Positions 43,386 through 51,915 of a DNA stretch of 64,000 nt are shown here, one piece after another. Location of the stretch: positions 992,001 through 1,056,000 of the forward strand of contig CANMTD010000001.1 in assembly GCA_947500775.1 (NCBI GenBank). The letters are read 5' to 3'. A model generated the notes under the pieces. That model did no database searches and was not told the DNA's origin. It saw nothing but the letters and a program-made list of their open reading frames with translations. The stretch's first letter is position 1, and every line of letters starts with the position of its first letter. Source of the DNA: an uncultured Paracoccaceae bacterium (GTDB lineage Bacteria > Pseudomonadota > Alphaproteobacteria > Rhodobacterales > Rhodobacteraceae). Position numbers and translations under genes: made by a program.

Positions 43386-45850
43386 TCGGGATCGTCATCG
43401 TTTCGCACAGCGCCAAGCTGTCTGACGGGGTGAAAGAGGTGGCCGACGCCATGAGCCAGGCGCCGGTGCCCATCGCCTCGGCGGGCGGTGTCGATGATCC
43501 GGAACACCCTTTGGGCACGGATGGGATACGCGTGCTGGGCGCGATCCGCGATGTGCTGTCGGACGACGGCGTTCTGATCTTTGCCGATATAGGCTCGGCA
43601 CGGTTGAACGCCGAAATGGCGATGGATCTGCTGGAGCCGGACGAGCGGGCCAAAGTGCATTTCTGCGACGCACCGCTGGTCGAAGGCGTGCTGGCCGCCG
43701 CGGTTCAGATCGCCGCGGGCAGCAGTCTTGAGGTGGTCATGCGCGAGGCGCGGCAGGCGGCCCAGACCGACGCCCCCGCAGATGCGCCGCCGGGCACGCA
43801 AGGCCCGTCACGGGAATTCACCATCCGCAACCCCTTGGGCCTGCATGCACGCCCCGCCGCCCTTCTGGTCACGGCGATGAACGGGTTTTCGGGGGATATC
43901 CGGCTGACCAATATCACCAAGGGCAAGGCGCCCGTGAATACCAAAAGCATCAATGGCCTTATGCTGTCCGAAGTCAGCGCCAACGACAGGATCGCCGTCA
44001 CCGCACCCCCGGACGAGGCCGAGGCGGTTTTTGCCACGATTGAACAGTTGATCCAGACCGGTTTTGGCGAAGGGGAGGTTGCACCGGCCAGACCCAAACC
44101 GGTTGACGAACGCCCGCCGCAGCCTGCCGCCGCCGTGACGGCGGGCGCGCTTTCCGGCATCGCCATCGCGCCCGGATTTGCCCTTGGCCCGCTGCACCAC
44201 ATGCGCCGCAGCCTGCAGGACATCGAACCGGTTGCGATCACCGATGCCGATGCCGAAATCGAACGTTTCACAAAGGCCCTGTCCGACGCCGAGGCCGAAA
44301 TCATGGCGTCGCTTGCAACGGCGGGCGACCGGATCAGCGCCTATGACCGCAAGATTTTCGATGCCCATGTCAGTTACCTGCACGACCCCGAACTGATCGA
44401 AACCGTGCGTGGCCGGATCGCCCGCGATCAGGTCTGCGCCGAAGCCATCTGGCGTCAGGTGGTCTGGGGGCTTTCCCAGAGCTACACAGCCCTTGACGAC
44501 CCGCTGCTGAAGGCGCGGGCGGACGATGTGATCGACGTCGGGCAAAGGGTTCTGCGGTTTCTGACCGGCAAGGGGCCAACCGCCCATATCACCGAACCGT
44601 CCGTTCTGGCGTTCAAGGATCTGCGCCCGTCGGATGTTCTGACGCTGGACGACAGGAACACTTTGGGGATTTGCGCCATGTCGGGCGGCAAAACCTCTCA
44701 TGCGGGCATTCTGGCCAGCGCGCTGTCGATCCCCGTGGTCTTTGCGCTTGGCGACGGGCTGGCCGGGGTGGCGGACGGCCAGCAGATCCTGCTGGACGGG
44801 GCGGCGGCCAGTCTGACCGTAGCGCCGGATGCCGGGGCCGTGGCGGCGATGGAAGAGGCCCGCCAGCAGTGGCAGGACCGTGTCGCCCAGGCCGAGGCCG
44901 TCAAAGGGCTGCCCGCCGAAACCCGCGACGGCCACAAGGTACGGGTCGCGGCCAACATGGCCTCGGTCGACGAGCTGGGCGTGATCCTGGGCAGCGGCGC
45001 GCAGGAGGTCGGGCTGCTGCGCACCGAATTCCTGTTCATGCGCCGCGACACGCCCCCCGGCGAAGACGAACAATACCAGATGTATCGCAGCATGGTCGCC
45101 GGGCTGAATGGCAAGCCGCTGACGGTGCGCACGGCGGATATTGGCGGGGATAAACCGGTTCCCTATATGGATCGCCCGCCCGAGGCGAACCCGAATCTGG
45201 GCTGGCGCGGGCTGCGCTATGGCCTTGATACGCCAGAGCTTTTCGACACCCAGCTTGCCGCGATCCTGCGCGCCAGCGCCCATGGGCCGGTGCGGATCAT
45301 GTTCCCGCTGGTCAGCACCGTGGGTGAGGTGACAGCCGCCAAAAGCCGGGTGCAGGCGGTGATGAAAAATCTGCGCCAGCGGAAACAGGAATTCGACGAG
45401 ACGATCGAGGTCGGCATCATGATCGAGGTGCCCGCCGCCGCCGAAATGGCCGATCTTCTGGCGCCTCTGGTCGATTTCTTCAGCATCGGGACCAACGATC
45501 TGACGCAATATGTCATGGCCGCCGACCGCGCCAATCCCAAGGTGCAGAGCCTGTTCGATCCGTTCAACCCGGCGGTGCTGCGGATGATCGCGAAATCGAT
45601 CAAGGCCGCGCATGACGCGGGCATCTGGATCGGGATGTGCGGCGCGATGGCGGGCAGCCCGCTGGCCGCGCCGATCCTGACCGGTCTGGGGCTGGACGAA
45701 TTCAGCATGACGCCATCCGATATCGCCGAATTCAAGCTGACCCTGCGGGGGCTGAGCCTGCCCCACTGCCGCGATCTGGCGGCAGAGGTGGTGCAGCTTG
45801 GTTCGGCCACTGCAGTACGCGAACGGGCGGCGCGTTTTCTGGAGGGCTAA
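43382..45850 (+). CDS. dhaM: DhaM-HPr-Enzyme I fusion, phosphoryl donor of dihydroxyacetone kinase
   Basis: An 822-residue multidomain PTS protein. Residues 1-125 are the mannose-type EIIA of DhaM (H9 in IVSHSAKL). Residues 145-225 are an HPr domain (H155 in NPLGLHARPAA). Residues 255-822 are a full Enzyme I with the phosphohistidine H440 in SGGKTSHAG and the PEP-binding part TNDLTQYVMAADRAN with MCGAMAG. Phosphate thus passes from PEP through one polypeptide to DhaL. E. coli DhaM has a shorter EI piece. It is the last gene of the operon. Confidence 0.93.
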   Translation: MIGIVIVSHSAKLSDGVKEVADAMSQAPVPIASAGGVDDPEHPLGTDGIRVLGAIRDVLSDDGVLIFADIGSARLNAEMAMDLLEPDERAKVHFCDAPLVEGVLAAAVQIAAGSSLEVVMREARQAAQTDAPADAPPGTQGPSREFTIRNPLGLHARPAALLVTAMNGFSGDIRLTNITKGKAPVNTKSINGLMLSEVSANDRIAVTAPPDEAEAVFATIEQLIQTGFGEGEVAPARPKPVDERPPQPAAAVTAGALSGIAIAPGFALGPLHHMRRSLQDIEPVAITDADAEIERFTKALSDAEAEIMASLATAGDRISAYDRKIFDAHVSYLHDPELIETVRGRIARDQVCAEAIWRQVVWGLSQSYTALDDPLLKARADDVIDVGQRVLRFLTGKGPTAHITEPSVLAFKDLRPSDVLTLDDRNTLGICAMSGGKTSHAGILASALSIPVVFALGDGLAGVADGQQILLDGAAASLTVAPDAGAVAAMEEARQQWQDRVAQAEAVKGLPAETRDGHKVRVAANMASVDELGVILGSGAQEVGLLRTEFLFMRRDTPPGEDEQYQMYRSMVAGLNGKPLTVRTADIGGDKPVPYMDRPPEANPNLGWRGLRYGLDTPELFDTQLAAILRASAHGPVRIMFPLVSTVGEVTAAKSRVQAVMKNLRQRKQEFDETIEVGIMIEVPAAAEMADLLAPLVDFFSIGTNDLTQYVMAADRANPKVQSLFDPFNPAVLRMIAKSIKAAHDAGIWIGMCGAMAGSPLAAPILTGLGLDEFSMTPSDIAEFKLTLRGLSLPHCRDLAAEVVQLGSATAVRERAARFLEG

Positions 45851-45871
45851 GGCGTCGTCTCCGCCGGGGGG

Positions 45872-46213
45872 CTAGTCGCCCGACCGCGCCAGCCGGGCCG
45901 CGTCGCGCACCCGTTCCCCGACCTCGGCCGGTTCGCGCGCGATCGCGTCAAGCACGGCGCGCAGTTCGGCCCGGACCCCGTGCAACTGGTCAATCAGCGA
46001 AATCACGACGCCAAGCGCGTCTTCGTCAAGGTCGAACTGTTCGGACAATTCGCACAGCAGTTCGATCCGCGCCAGATCCATCGGGCGGTACAACGCGCCC
46101 CTTTCGGATTGCACCGGCGTCACCACCCGGGATTCGACAAAGGAAATCAACTGTGTACGGGTCAGGCGCGCAACGGCGGTCACGACCTCGTCTTCTGAAT
46201 AAAGGGTGATCAT
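45872..46213 (-). CDS. cbpM: Chaperone modulator CbpM (MerR-like)
   Basis: A 113-residue protein with a MerR-like fold: ITLYSEDEVVTAVARLTRTQL, then the helix pair VESRVVTPVQSERGALYRPMDLARIELLCELSEQF. CbpM binds the J domain of CbpA and inhibits its co-chaperone and DNA-binding activity. It overlaps cbpA by four bases in the same operon. It converges with dhaM. Confidence 0.85.
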   Translation of the reverse strand: MITLYSEDEVVTAVARLTRTQLISFVESRVVTPVQSERGALYRPMDLARIELLCELSEQFDLDEDALGVVISLIDQLHGVRAELRAVLDAIAREPAEVGERVRDAARLARSGD

Positions 46214-47133
46214 ATCTTCATCCCCTTGCGTGGATCATAGGCGTTGGTTTCGCGCCATGAGGTCATGAAGTCCGCCAGCGCGTCGTCGATTTCCGGCGGC
46301 GCGACGATGCGCAGTTCGATCTTCTGATCGCCGCGTTTGCCGGACCCGATGGGCATTACCCCGCGCCCGCGCAGCCGCAGGGTCTGACCGCTGCTGGCGC
46401 CTTTGGGGATGGACAGTTTGACCGGGCCGTCGATGGTCGGCGCCTCGACGCTGGCGCCCAGAATGGCTTCGTCCAGGGTGATCGGCAGAGTCATCAGAAT
46501 ATCGTTGCCGTCGCGCCGGAACAGCGGGTGGTTGCGCACCGACAGGGTGATCAGCGCGTCGCCGGGCGGGCCGCTGCCATAGCCCGGGTCGCCCTTGCCG
46601 CGCAGGCGGATCGTCTGACCATCGCCGCTGCCCCTGGGGATCTTGACCTGAAGCGCGGACCCATCGGGCAGGGTGATCCCTGTCGCACCGCCGTTGACCG
46701 CATCCAGAAACGGCACCTCAAGCGCATAGTGCCGGTCGTGGCCTCGCATGTCGAACCCCTGACCACCGGCGCGGCGCGCGCCCTGCTGGCGCATGAATTC
46801 CGCAAAGATATCAGAGGCATCGCCAAAATCGTGCGGGCGCTGCCCGGACCGATAGGGGTTCCCCGGTTCTTCGGCATAGTCGCGATAGAATTTGCGTTCG
46901 GCCCGTTCGGCCCCGGTTGCGTCAATCTCGCCCCGGTCGAACCTTGCGCGGGTTTCGGGGTCTTTCAACAGATCATAGGCGTGCGAGGCGGCCTTGAATT
47001 TGGCCTCGGCATCGGGATCGTCCGGATTAAGATCCGGATGACTGGTCCGTGCGATTTTTCGATAGGCTTTCTTGATCTCATCCGCGGTGGCGGATTTGGT
47101 AAGACCAAGGGCCTTGTATGGATCGTCGGTCAT
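46210..47133 (-). CDS. cbpA: DnaJ-class co-chaperone CbpA
   Basis: A 307-residue protein: J domain (residues 5-70) with the HPD motif at 32-34, a G/F-poor linker (RSGQRPHDFGDASDIFAEF), and two C-terminal peptide-binding domains (LRGKGDPGYGSGPPGDALI, LRLRGRGVMPIGSGKRGDQK). There is no zinc-finger region, which distinguishes CbpA from DnaJ. It stimulates DnaK. The start at 47133 is chosen by family length. The leader contains a 7-bp hairpin (GGCGCCC 47166-47172 with GGGCGCC 47184-47190). Confidence 0.9.
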   Translation of the reverse strand: MTDDPYKALGLTKSATADEIKKAYRKIARTSHPDLNPDDPDAEAKFKAASHAYDLLKDPETRARFDRGEIDATGAERAERKFYRDYAEEPGNPYRSGQRPHDFGDASDIFAEFMRQQGARRAGGQGFDMRGHDRHYALEVPFLDAVNGGATGITLPDGSALQVKIPRGSGDGQTIRLRGKGDPGYGSGPPGDALITLSVRNHPLFRRDGNDILMTLPITLDEAILGASVEAPTIDGPVKLSIPKGASSGQTLRLRGRGVMPIGSGKRGDQKIELRIVAPPEIDDALADFMTSWRETNAYDPRKGMKI

Positions 47134-47452
47134 CAAAGTCTCACTTGCTGAAACTGCGCAGGTCTGGCGCCCGCCGAATGACAGGGCGCCCAAGCCAACG
47201 TCATGATGTTAGTATGATGTCCGGGCTTATTCCTTGATGCAAATCATCATTTCCGCCTGTGCCCTTTGGCAGCCGTCCCGCCACCGGATGCGCCGCGCCG
47301 CGCATTCCACGATCTGGAATGGCGAATTTCCCGAGTTTCCAAGTTTACTCTAGGTGACTCACAAGAGTCGCCGGGCGTCATGCGCAGGTTTTCAGTTTCC
47401 TGCGCTGGGTTTCTGTGATCGCACATTCTGTTTGCAAGAATAAGAGGAAGAC
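47134..47452. other. Divergent intergenic region between cbpA and the repeat protein
   Basis: No gene is seen. It holds a 7-bp hairpin at 47166-47190 in the cbpA leader. An FNR-like sequence, TTGAT-GCAA-ATCAT, lies at 47234-47247 (one mismatch). GAGGAAGAC directly precedes the ATG at 47453. Two further ATGATGT-type repeats near 47202-47220 are of unknown meaning. Confidence 0.35.
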
Positions 47453-50446
47453 ATGATTGGTAGCATCAAATCGCTGGAGAGTGGCCAGGAAACCAGAGTA
47501 AGCGAAGGCACCTCAAGGGTTACCCTGCGCGGGCCTGCGGACGTACGGCTTGATGTCAAACAGTCTGATATCGCCTCGACCGCGCAGGTCGGCGACGATC
47601 TGGTCATCAACCTGACAAACGGCGAACAGCTGGTCATCGGGAATTTCTACGCCGAAAGCGCATCGGGTCTTTCAAGCCATTTCTTCGTTGAAGGCGATAC
47701 CGCCGACGAAGGCGGGGCGTCGATTGGGTTGATCGGGGCCGGTCTTGTGGGCGTTGCAGGGGTCGGGGCTGCGGCGTCTTCTGGTGGGTCGTCGTCGAAC
47801 GATGGGGGTACGACCTCTTCGGATTCATCGTCATCGAACACCCCGCCTACGGCCGCTGAACTGGCGCTTGACAGGATCAGGGCCTATGACGGCACCGGCG
47901 CGACCGAGGTGCCCACCGTCGAAGATTATGCGCTGGCGGGGATCGAAGGCGTGACCGCGCAGAACCTTGATCTGGTCAACAGTTTTGACGCCGTCGCGCC
48001 GCCCGAGGCGGTATCGGTCACCTCGGTCACCTCTATTGTGGATGAGATCATTTCCGAAATGCTGTCCTATGATGCGGCGGATATCACCTTCGAAGTGACC
48101 GCGATCGGGAACCTCGAATACATCGTTTCGGCGGCCTATGACCGGGGGGGCGACGGGGTTGTCGACAAGATCGAAAACTATTTTCTGAATGCGGACGGGC
48201 AGACCACCGGTATGACGCTTGATCTGTATGGCGACGGGACGGTGAACCGCACCGAAACCTACACGCTGGATGCAGAAGGAAACCGCATTGCCGCCGCGAT
48301 TGATTACGATGGCGACGGCACGGCTGAAAGCATCGAAACCTATACGGTGAATGCGGCGGGGGATCGCACGTCGGCCGCGTTTGATTTCGATGCGGATGGC
48401 ACGGCTGAACGTGTCGAAACCTATACGGTGGACGATGCGGGCGTGCGCACCTCGACATCGTTTGATCTGAACGGGGATGACAGTCTTGACCGCATCGAAA
48501 CCTATACGCTGAACGCCCAGGGGGACCGGACATCGGCGCTGATTGATTTCGATGCGGATGGCGTGGTGGACCGGACCGACACCTATATGCTGGATGCGAT
48601 GGGCCGGCGCACCGCGACGTTTTTCGATGTCGATGCGGACGGGACGACCGACATCATAGAAACCTATACGCTGGACGCGGCGGGGGACCGCATCTCGACC
48701 TCGATTGATCTGGACGCGGATGGGGATGCCGACCGGATCGAAGGCAACCCGCGGGACCTTACGGGTCAGACGGCGGCGGTCAAGTTCGATTTCGACGGGG
48801 ACGGCGATGTCGATCTGATCCAAAGCTTTACCCTAGGCGCGAATGGTGAACGCACTGCGACGCTGACGGACAGCAACGCCGACGGCATCGTGGACCGGAT
48901 CGACAGCTTCACACTGAACCTGCTGGGGCAGCGCACCGCGGCATTGATTGATTTCAATGCGGACGGGGTTGTGGACCGGATCGATACGATCGCGCTGAAC
49001 GCCTCGGGTCAGGCGACATCGACGTCGATCGATCTGAACGCCGATGGCGCTGCCGACCGGGTCGACAGCTATACGCTGAACGCGGCAGGGCAGCGCGCCG
49101 TGGTGGCGATCGATTTCGATGCGGACGGTGCCGCGGACCGGATCGACACCGCCACCTTCAACGCGGCGGGGCAAAGCATCGCGACCTCGTTCGATCTGGA
49201 TGCCGATGGTACCGCCGATATCATCGAAACCTATACGCTGAACGAAACGGGGCAGCGTCTGGTGACGATGTTCGACCGGAACAACGATGGTGACGTGGAC
49301 CGGATCGACACGCTTGTGCGCAATGACGCGGGCCAGACCACAATGGCGCTGTTCGATCTGGATGCGGATGGTGTCGCGGATGCGATCGAGACTTATACGC
49401 TGAACTCTGCGGGGCAGCGCATCGGCACAGAGTTTGACGTCGATGCCGATGGTTTCGCGGACCGGACCGAGAGTTATACGCTGAACAATTCCGGGCAGCG
49501 CACGTTCGTGGCGTTTGACGACGATGGGGACGGCATGGTGGACCGCACCAATGCCATCGAGCTGAACGCGGCGGGGCAGGCGACCCGGGTGTCGACCGAT
49601 GTCGACGGGAACGGAAGCGTGGACCGCATCAACACGATCCAGCTGAATGCGGCGGGTCAGACGACGGCGACGCTTTTCGATTTGGACGGGGATGGCGTTG
49701 TGGACCGGACCGAGACCTATACGCTGAACGCCGCGGGCCAGCGCACGTCCAGAACCTTTGACAACAACCTTGATGGGAATCCGGACCGGGTTGAATTCTA
49801 TACGCTGAATGCCGAAGGGCGGACCACGGAATTCGCGCTTGATGCCAATGGCGATGGCAATCTGGACCGTGTGGAAACCTATACGCTGAACGCGGCGGGG
49901 CAGCGTACCGAAAGGGCGATCGATACCGACGGAAACGGGACGACGGATGTTGTGGAGACCTTTACGCTGAATGCGGCGGGCCAGACCACATCGGTGACGA
50001 CCGATGTTGCCGACGACGGGATCGTGGACACGGTGAACGAGTTCCGGCTGGATGTTTACGGTGCCACTAGGGTCACCTTCAGGGATCTGGACCCGTCCAC
50101 CGATGACGCTGCCGATCTGGTTGTCTTTTCCAGCAACTTCGACGTGTCATACGAACTGACGATCGAGGATGCGATCGGGGCGGCGGGTCTGGAAAACATC
50201 ATACTTTCAAACGCGAGCGTTTCCAGCGAACTGATCTTGACCGATGAGGTTCTGGAACGGCTGGCCGACGGGAATGGCAGCTATCAGCTGCGCATCGATG
50301 GTGACGCGACCGATACGGTCACACTGGGCGCCGGCATCGCCGCGACCGGGAATACCGTGACCGTCGCGGCCGAGGAGTATGTCGAATACGCTGGCACCTT
50401 TGTTGGCAGCTTCATCGTCGATCCGGATGTCACCGTCGTCGTTTAG
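47453..50446 (+). CDS. Large secreted repeat protein, putative type I-secreted calcium-binding adhesin
   Basis: A 997-residue acidic protein with no Sec signal. Residues 20-85 resemble the BapA/Bap-type prefix domain (RLDVKQSDIASTAQVGDDLV, then NGEQLVIGNFYAE). A Gly/Ala/Ser linker follows (about 90-130), then a segment LAGIEGVTAQNLDLVNSF seen as a module in big adhesins. Residues 229-876 are 24 tandem 27-residue units with a DxDxDG-type loop and (I/T)ETYTLNAAGQRT. The last 120 residues end in VDPDVTVVV, like a T1SS signal. The next three genes encode its export machine, so a cell-surface or matrix role is likely. Confidence 0.82.
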   Translation: MIGSIKSLESGQETRVSEGTSRVTLRGPADVRLDVKQSDIASTAQVGDDLVINLTNGEQLVIGNFYAESASGLSSHFFVEGDTADEGGASIGLIGAGLVGVAGVGAAASSGGSSSNDGGTTSSDSSSSNTPPTAAELALDRIRAYDGTGATEVPTVEDYALAGIEGVTAQNLDLVNSFDAVAPPEAVSVTSVTSIVDEIISEMLSYDAADITFEVTAIGNLEYIVSAAYDRGGDGVVDKIENYFLNADGQTTGMTLDLYGDGTVNRTETYTLDAEGNRIAAAIDYDGDGTAESIETYTVNAAGDRTSAAFDFDADGTAERVETYTVDDAGVRTSTSFDLNGDDSLDRIETYTLNAQGDRTSALIDFDADGVVDRTDTYMLDAMGRRTATFFDVDADGTTDIIETYTLDAAGDRISTSIDLDADGDADRIEGNPRDLTGQTAAVKFDFDGDGDVDLIQSFTLGANGERTATLTDSNADGIVDRIDSFTLNLLGQRTAALIDFNADGVVDRIDTIALNASGQATSTSIDLNADGAADRVDSYTLNAAGQRAVVAIDFDADGAADRIDTATFNAAGQSIATSFDLDADGTADIIETYTLNETGQRLVTMFDRNNDGDVDRIDTLVRNDAGQTTMALFDLDADGVADAIETYTLNSAGQRIGTEFDVDADGFADRTESYTLNNSGQRTFVAFDDDGDGMVDRTNAIELNAAGQATRVSTDVDGNGSVDRINTIQLNAAGQTTATLFDLDGDGVVDRTETYTLNAAGQRTSRTFDNNLDGNPDRVEFYTLNAEGRTTEFALDANGDGNLDRVETYTLNAAGQRTERAIDTDGNGTTDVVETFTLNAAGQTTSVTTDVADDGIVDTVNEFRLDVYGATRVTFRDLDPSTDDAADLVVFSSNFDVSYELTIEDAIGAAGLENIILSNASVSSELILTDEVLERLADGNGSYQLRIDGDATDTVTLGAGIAATGNTVTVAAEEYVEYAGTFVGSFIVDPDVTVVV
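48137..50080 (+). repeat. 24 tandem in-frame 81-bp repeats (27-residue DxDxDG units)
   Basis: Each unit follows the pattern (F/I)D-x-D-x-DG-xx-DR-(I/V)-ET-YTLNAAGQRT-xxx, exactly 27 residues, without a single length change over 1,944 bases. Residues at calcium-loop positions (D1, D3, D5, G6, D9) are mostly kept. Nucleotide identity is moderate, so the array is old or under selection rather than freshly duplicated. Confidence 0.95.
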
Positions 50447-50500
50447 GCAGAAACACACAAGGCGCGGGTGCCCCACATTTGCGTTCTGTGTGTTCCGGTC

Positions 50501-50531
50501 AACCGGCCCTTTGGGGCCGGTTGGCTTGTTT
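50501..50531 (+). terminator. Hairpin terminator/attenuator between the repeat protein and secretion genes
   Basis: AACCGGCCC (50501-50509) pairs with GGGCCGGTT (50514-50522), a 9-bp stem extendable by one pair, followed by GGCTTGTTT. It probably limits read-through so that the repeat protein is made in excess of the secretion genes. Confidence 0.7.
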
Positions 50532-50553
50532 CGGAACAGCCAGAAAAGACGGT

Positions 50554-51915
50554 ATGAGAATTAGGTGTAAAATTACGGGCCATGTTTTTGAGGCTCTGAA
50601 GATTGCATTTCCCATGGTTCTGTCCGGGGCCTTGGCGGCCTGTTCGGATGTGCCCGCCCAAAGGGGCGATGCGGTGCAGCGCCCGCCGCCCGCCGCAGCC
50701 ACGCAGGCTTTGGCGCCGGAACGCAAACCGCCCGCCCATTGCAGGAACATTCAGCGCAACAGCCGCCTTGGGCAACTGTCCGACCGGATCGAGCGCGAGG
50801 CCATCAACCGATCCACCGCCCTGCAAGAGCTGCGCGCGACCGAGCAGACCCGAAGATCGCTTGAGTTTGACCGGTTCCCGACAATCACCCCGACGGCGAC
50901 GACCTCTACTTTGGGCGATGGCACGCCATCGGTCGGGGTCAATATCACGCAGACGGTCTGGGATGCCGGGGAAACCGCGTCCCGGTTTGCCAGTGCGGAC
51001 CTTGACATCGATGACGCAAAGGTCCGGGCGTGGGTGGAACGGAACGACGCGGTGTTTGACGGGCTGTCATCCTTCATGGAAATCACCCGGCTGTCCGAAC
51101 GGTTGCGCAGCTATCGTGCGCTGGAGGCCCAGCTTCAGGGGCTGGCCGATATCCTGCAGGACCGGGCCGACGGCGGGGTGGATGACCGCGCCGAAGGCCT
51201 GCGCATGAGCGTGGCCTTTCAGGAGGTGCGGCGGGAAATCGTTGATGACGAAACCACATTGCGCGCGGCCCGGTCACAACTGTTGCGCGTCTTGCCGACA
51301 GGGTCTGAAATCACCCCGTTGCAGAACATATCCCAAGCCCCCGCGATGTGTTCGCGCAATTGGTCCCCGGGCACGGATGGCCCGGCGGTGACCCTAGCCG
51401 GTATTCAGGTCAGGCAGGCGGAAGAAAACGCCAGGCGTGTCGCCAGCCGCCGCTTTCCCAAGGTGCTGCTTGTGGCGGGGGCGGCCTATTCGGGGTCGGG
51501 TGAAACCGATACCTCGGTCGGTCTGCAACTGGACGCCAGCGAATTGCTGGGCCTTGGGCGGCGCCATTCGGTCGAGGCTGCGAATTTCGAAATTCAGGCG
51601 GCGATCCGCAACAGGGCCACGACCGAAAAAACACTTGCTGCGGATGTGGGGCAACTGGCGCAGGAATATTCGGGTCTGGTTCGGGCCGAAGGACAGCTTC
51701 AGGGCTTGCTGCAGGCGAATGCAGAGGCGCTTGGCGTTTACCGGGATCAGGTGGATGTCGGATCGGTGCCGATCACCGCGGGGATCGACCTGTACCGCGA
51801 AGCCACCAACGCGCGGCTGTCGCTGATCGATCTGCACAGCGACATGGTGCTGAACTGCCTGCGGATTTCAAGAATCCGGGGAACTTTGGTGGATTTTGAA
51901 ACCGATGAAAACTGA
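50554..51915 (+). CDS. TolC-family outer-membrane lipoprotein of a type I secretion system
   Basis: A 453-residue protein. The signal ends in the lipobox GALAAC with lipid cysteine C30, followed by a proline-rich segment. The body has the repeated helical pattern of TolC/LapE outer-membrane factors (TRRSLEFDRFPTITPTA, VSVGVNITQ-like strand, EYSGLVRAEGQLQ, VDVGSVPITAGIDLYREATNARLSL). It should form the exit channel for the repeat protein. The ATG at 50554 is preferred to an upstream frame at 50479 that crosses the hairpin. The stop overlaps the ABC gene. Confidence 0.82.
   Translation: MRIRCKITGHVFEALKIAFPMVLSGALAACSDVPAQRGDAVQRPPPAAATQALAPERKPPAHCRNIQRNSRLGQLSDRIEREAINRSTALQELRATEQTRRSLEFDRFPTITPTATTSTLGDGTPSVGVNITQTVWDAGETASRFASADLDIDDAKVRAWVERNDAVFDGLSSFMEITRLSERLRSYRALEAQLQGLADILQDRADGGVDDRAEGLRMSVAFQEVRREIVDDETTLRAARSQLLRVLPTGSEITPLQNISQAPAMCSRNWSPGTDGPAVTLAGIQVRQAEENARRVASRRFPKVLLVAGAAYSGSGETDTSVGLQLDASELLGLGRRHSVEAANFEIQAAIRNRATTEKTLAADVGQLAQEYSGLVRAEGQLQGLLQANAEALGVYRDQVDVGSVPITAGIDLYREATNARLSLIDLHSDMVLNCLRISRIRGTLVDFETDEN

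Noticed and set aside
43808-45766. 652-codon open frame on the minus strand
   Set aside because: It is the antisense shadow of the DhaM-HPr-EI gene, whose PTS motifs are unmistakable.
23088-46000. A defined integrative element bounded by att repeats
   Set aside because: No integrase, no transposase and no second copy of the tRNA end were seen, so only a weak island suggestion is made.
47166-47190. RNA thermometer in the cbpA leader
   Set aside because: There is a 7-bp hairpin, but it does not cover the ribosome site of cbpA, so a thermometer cannot be argued.
48137-50080. Regular 81-base periodicity that could be taken for a CRISPR array
   Set aside because: The repeats are in frame, encode 27-residue protein units, vary in sequence, and have no conserved repeat with unique spacers.
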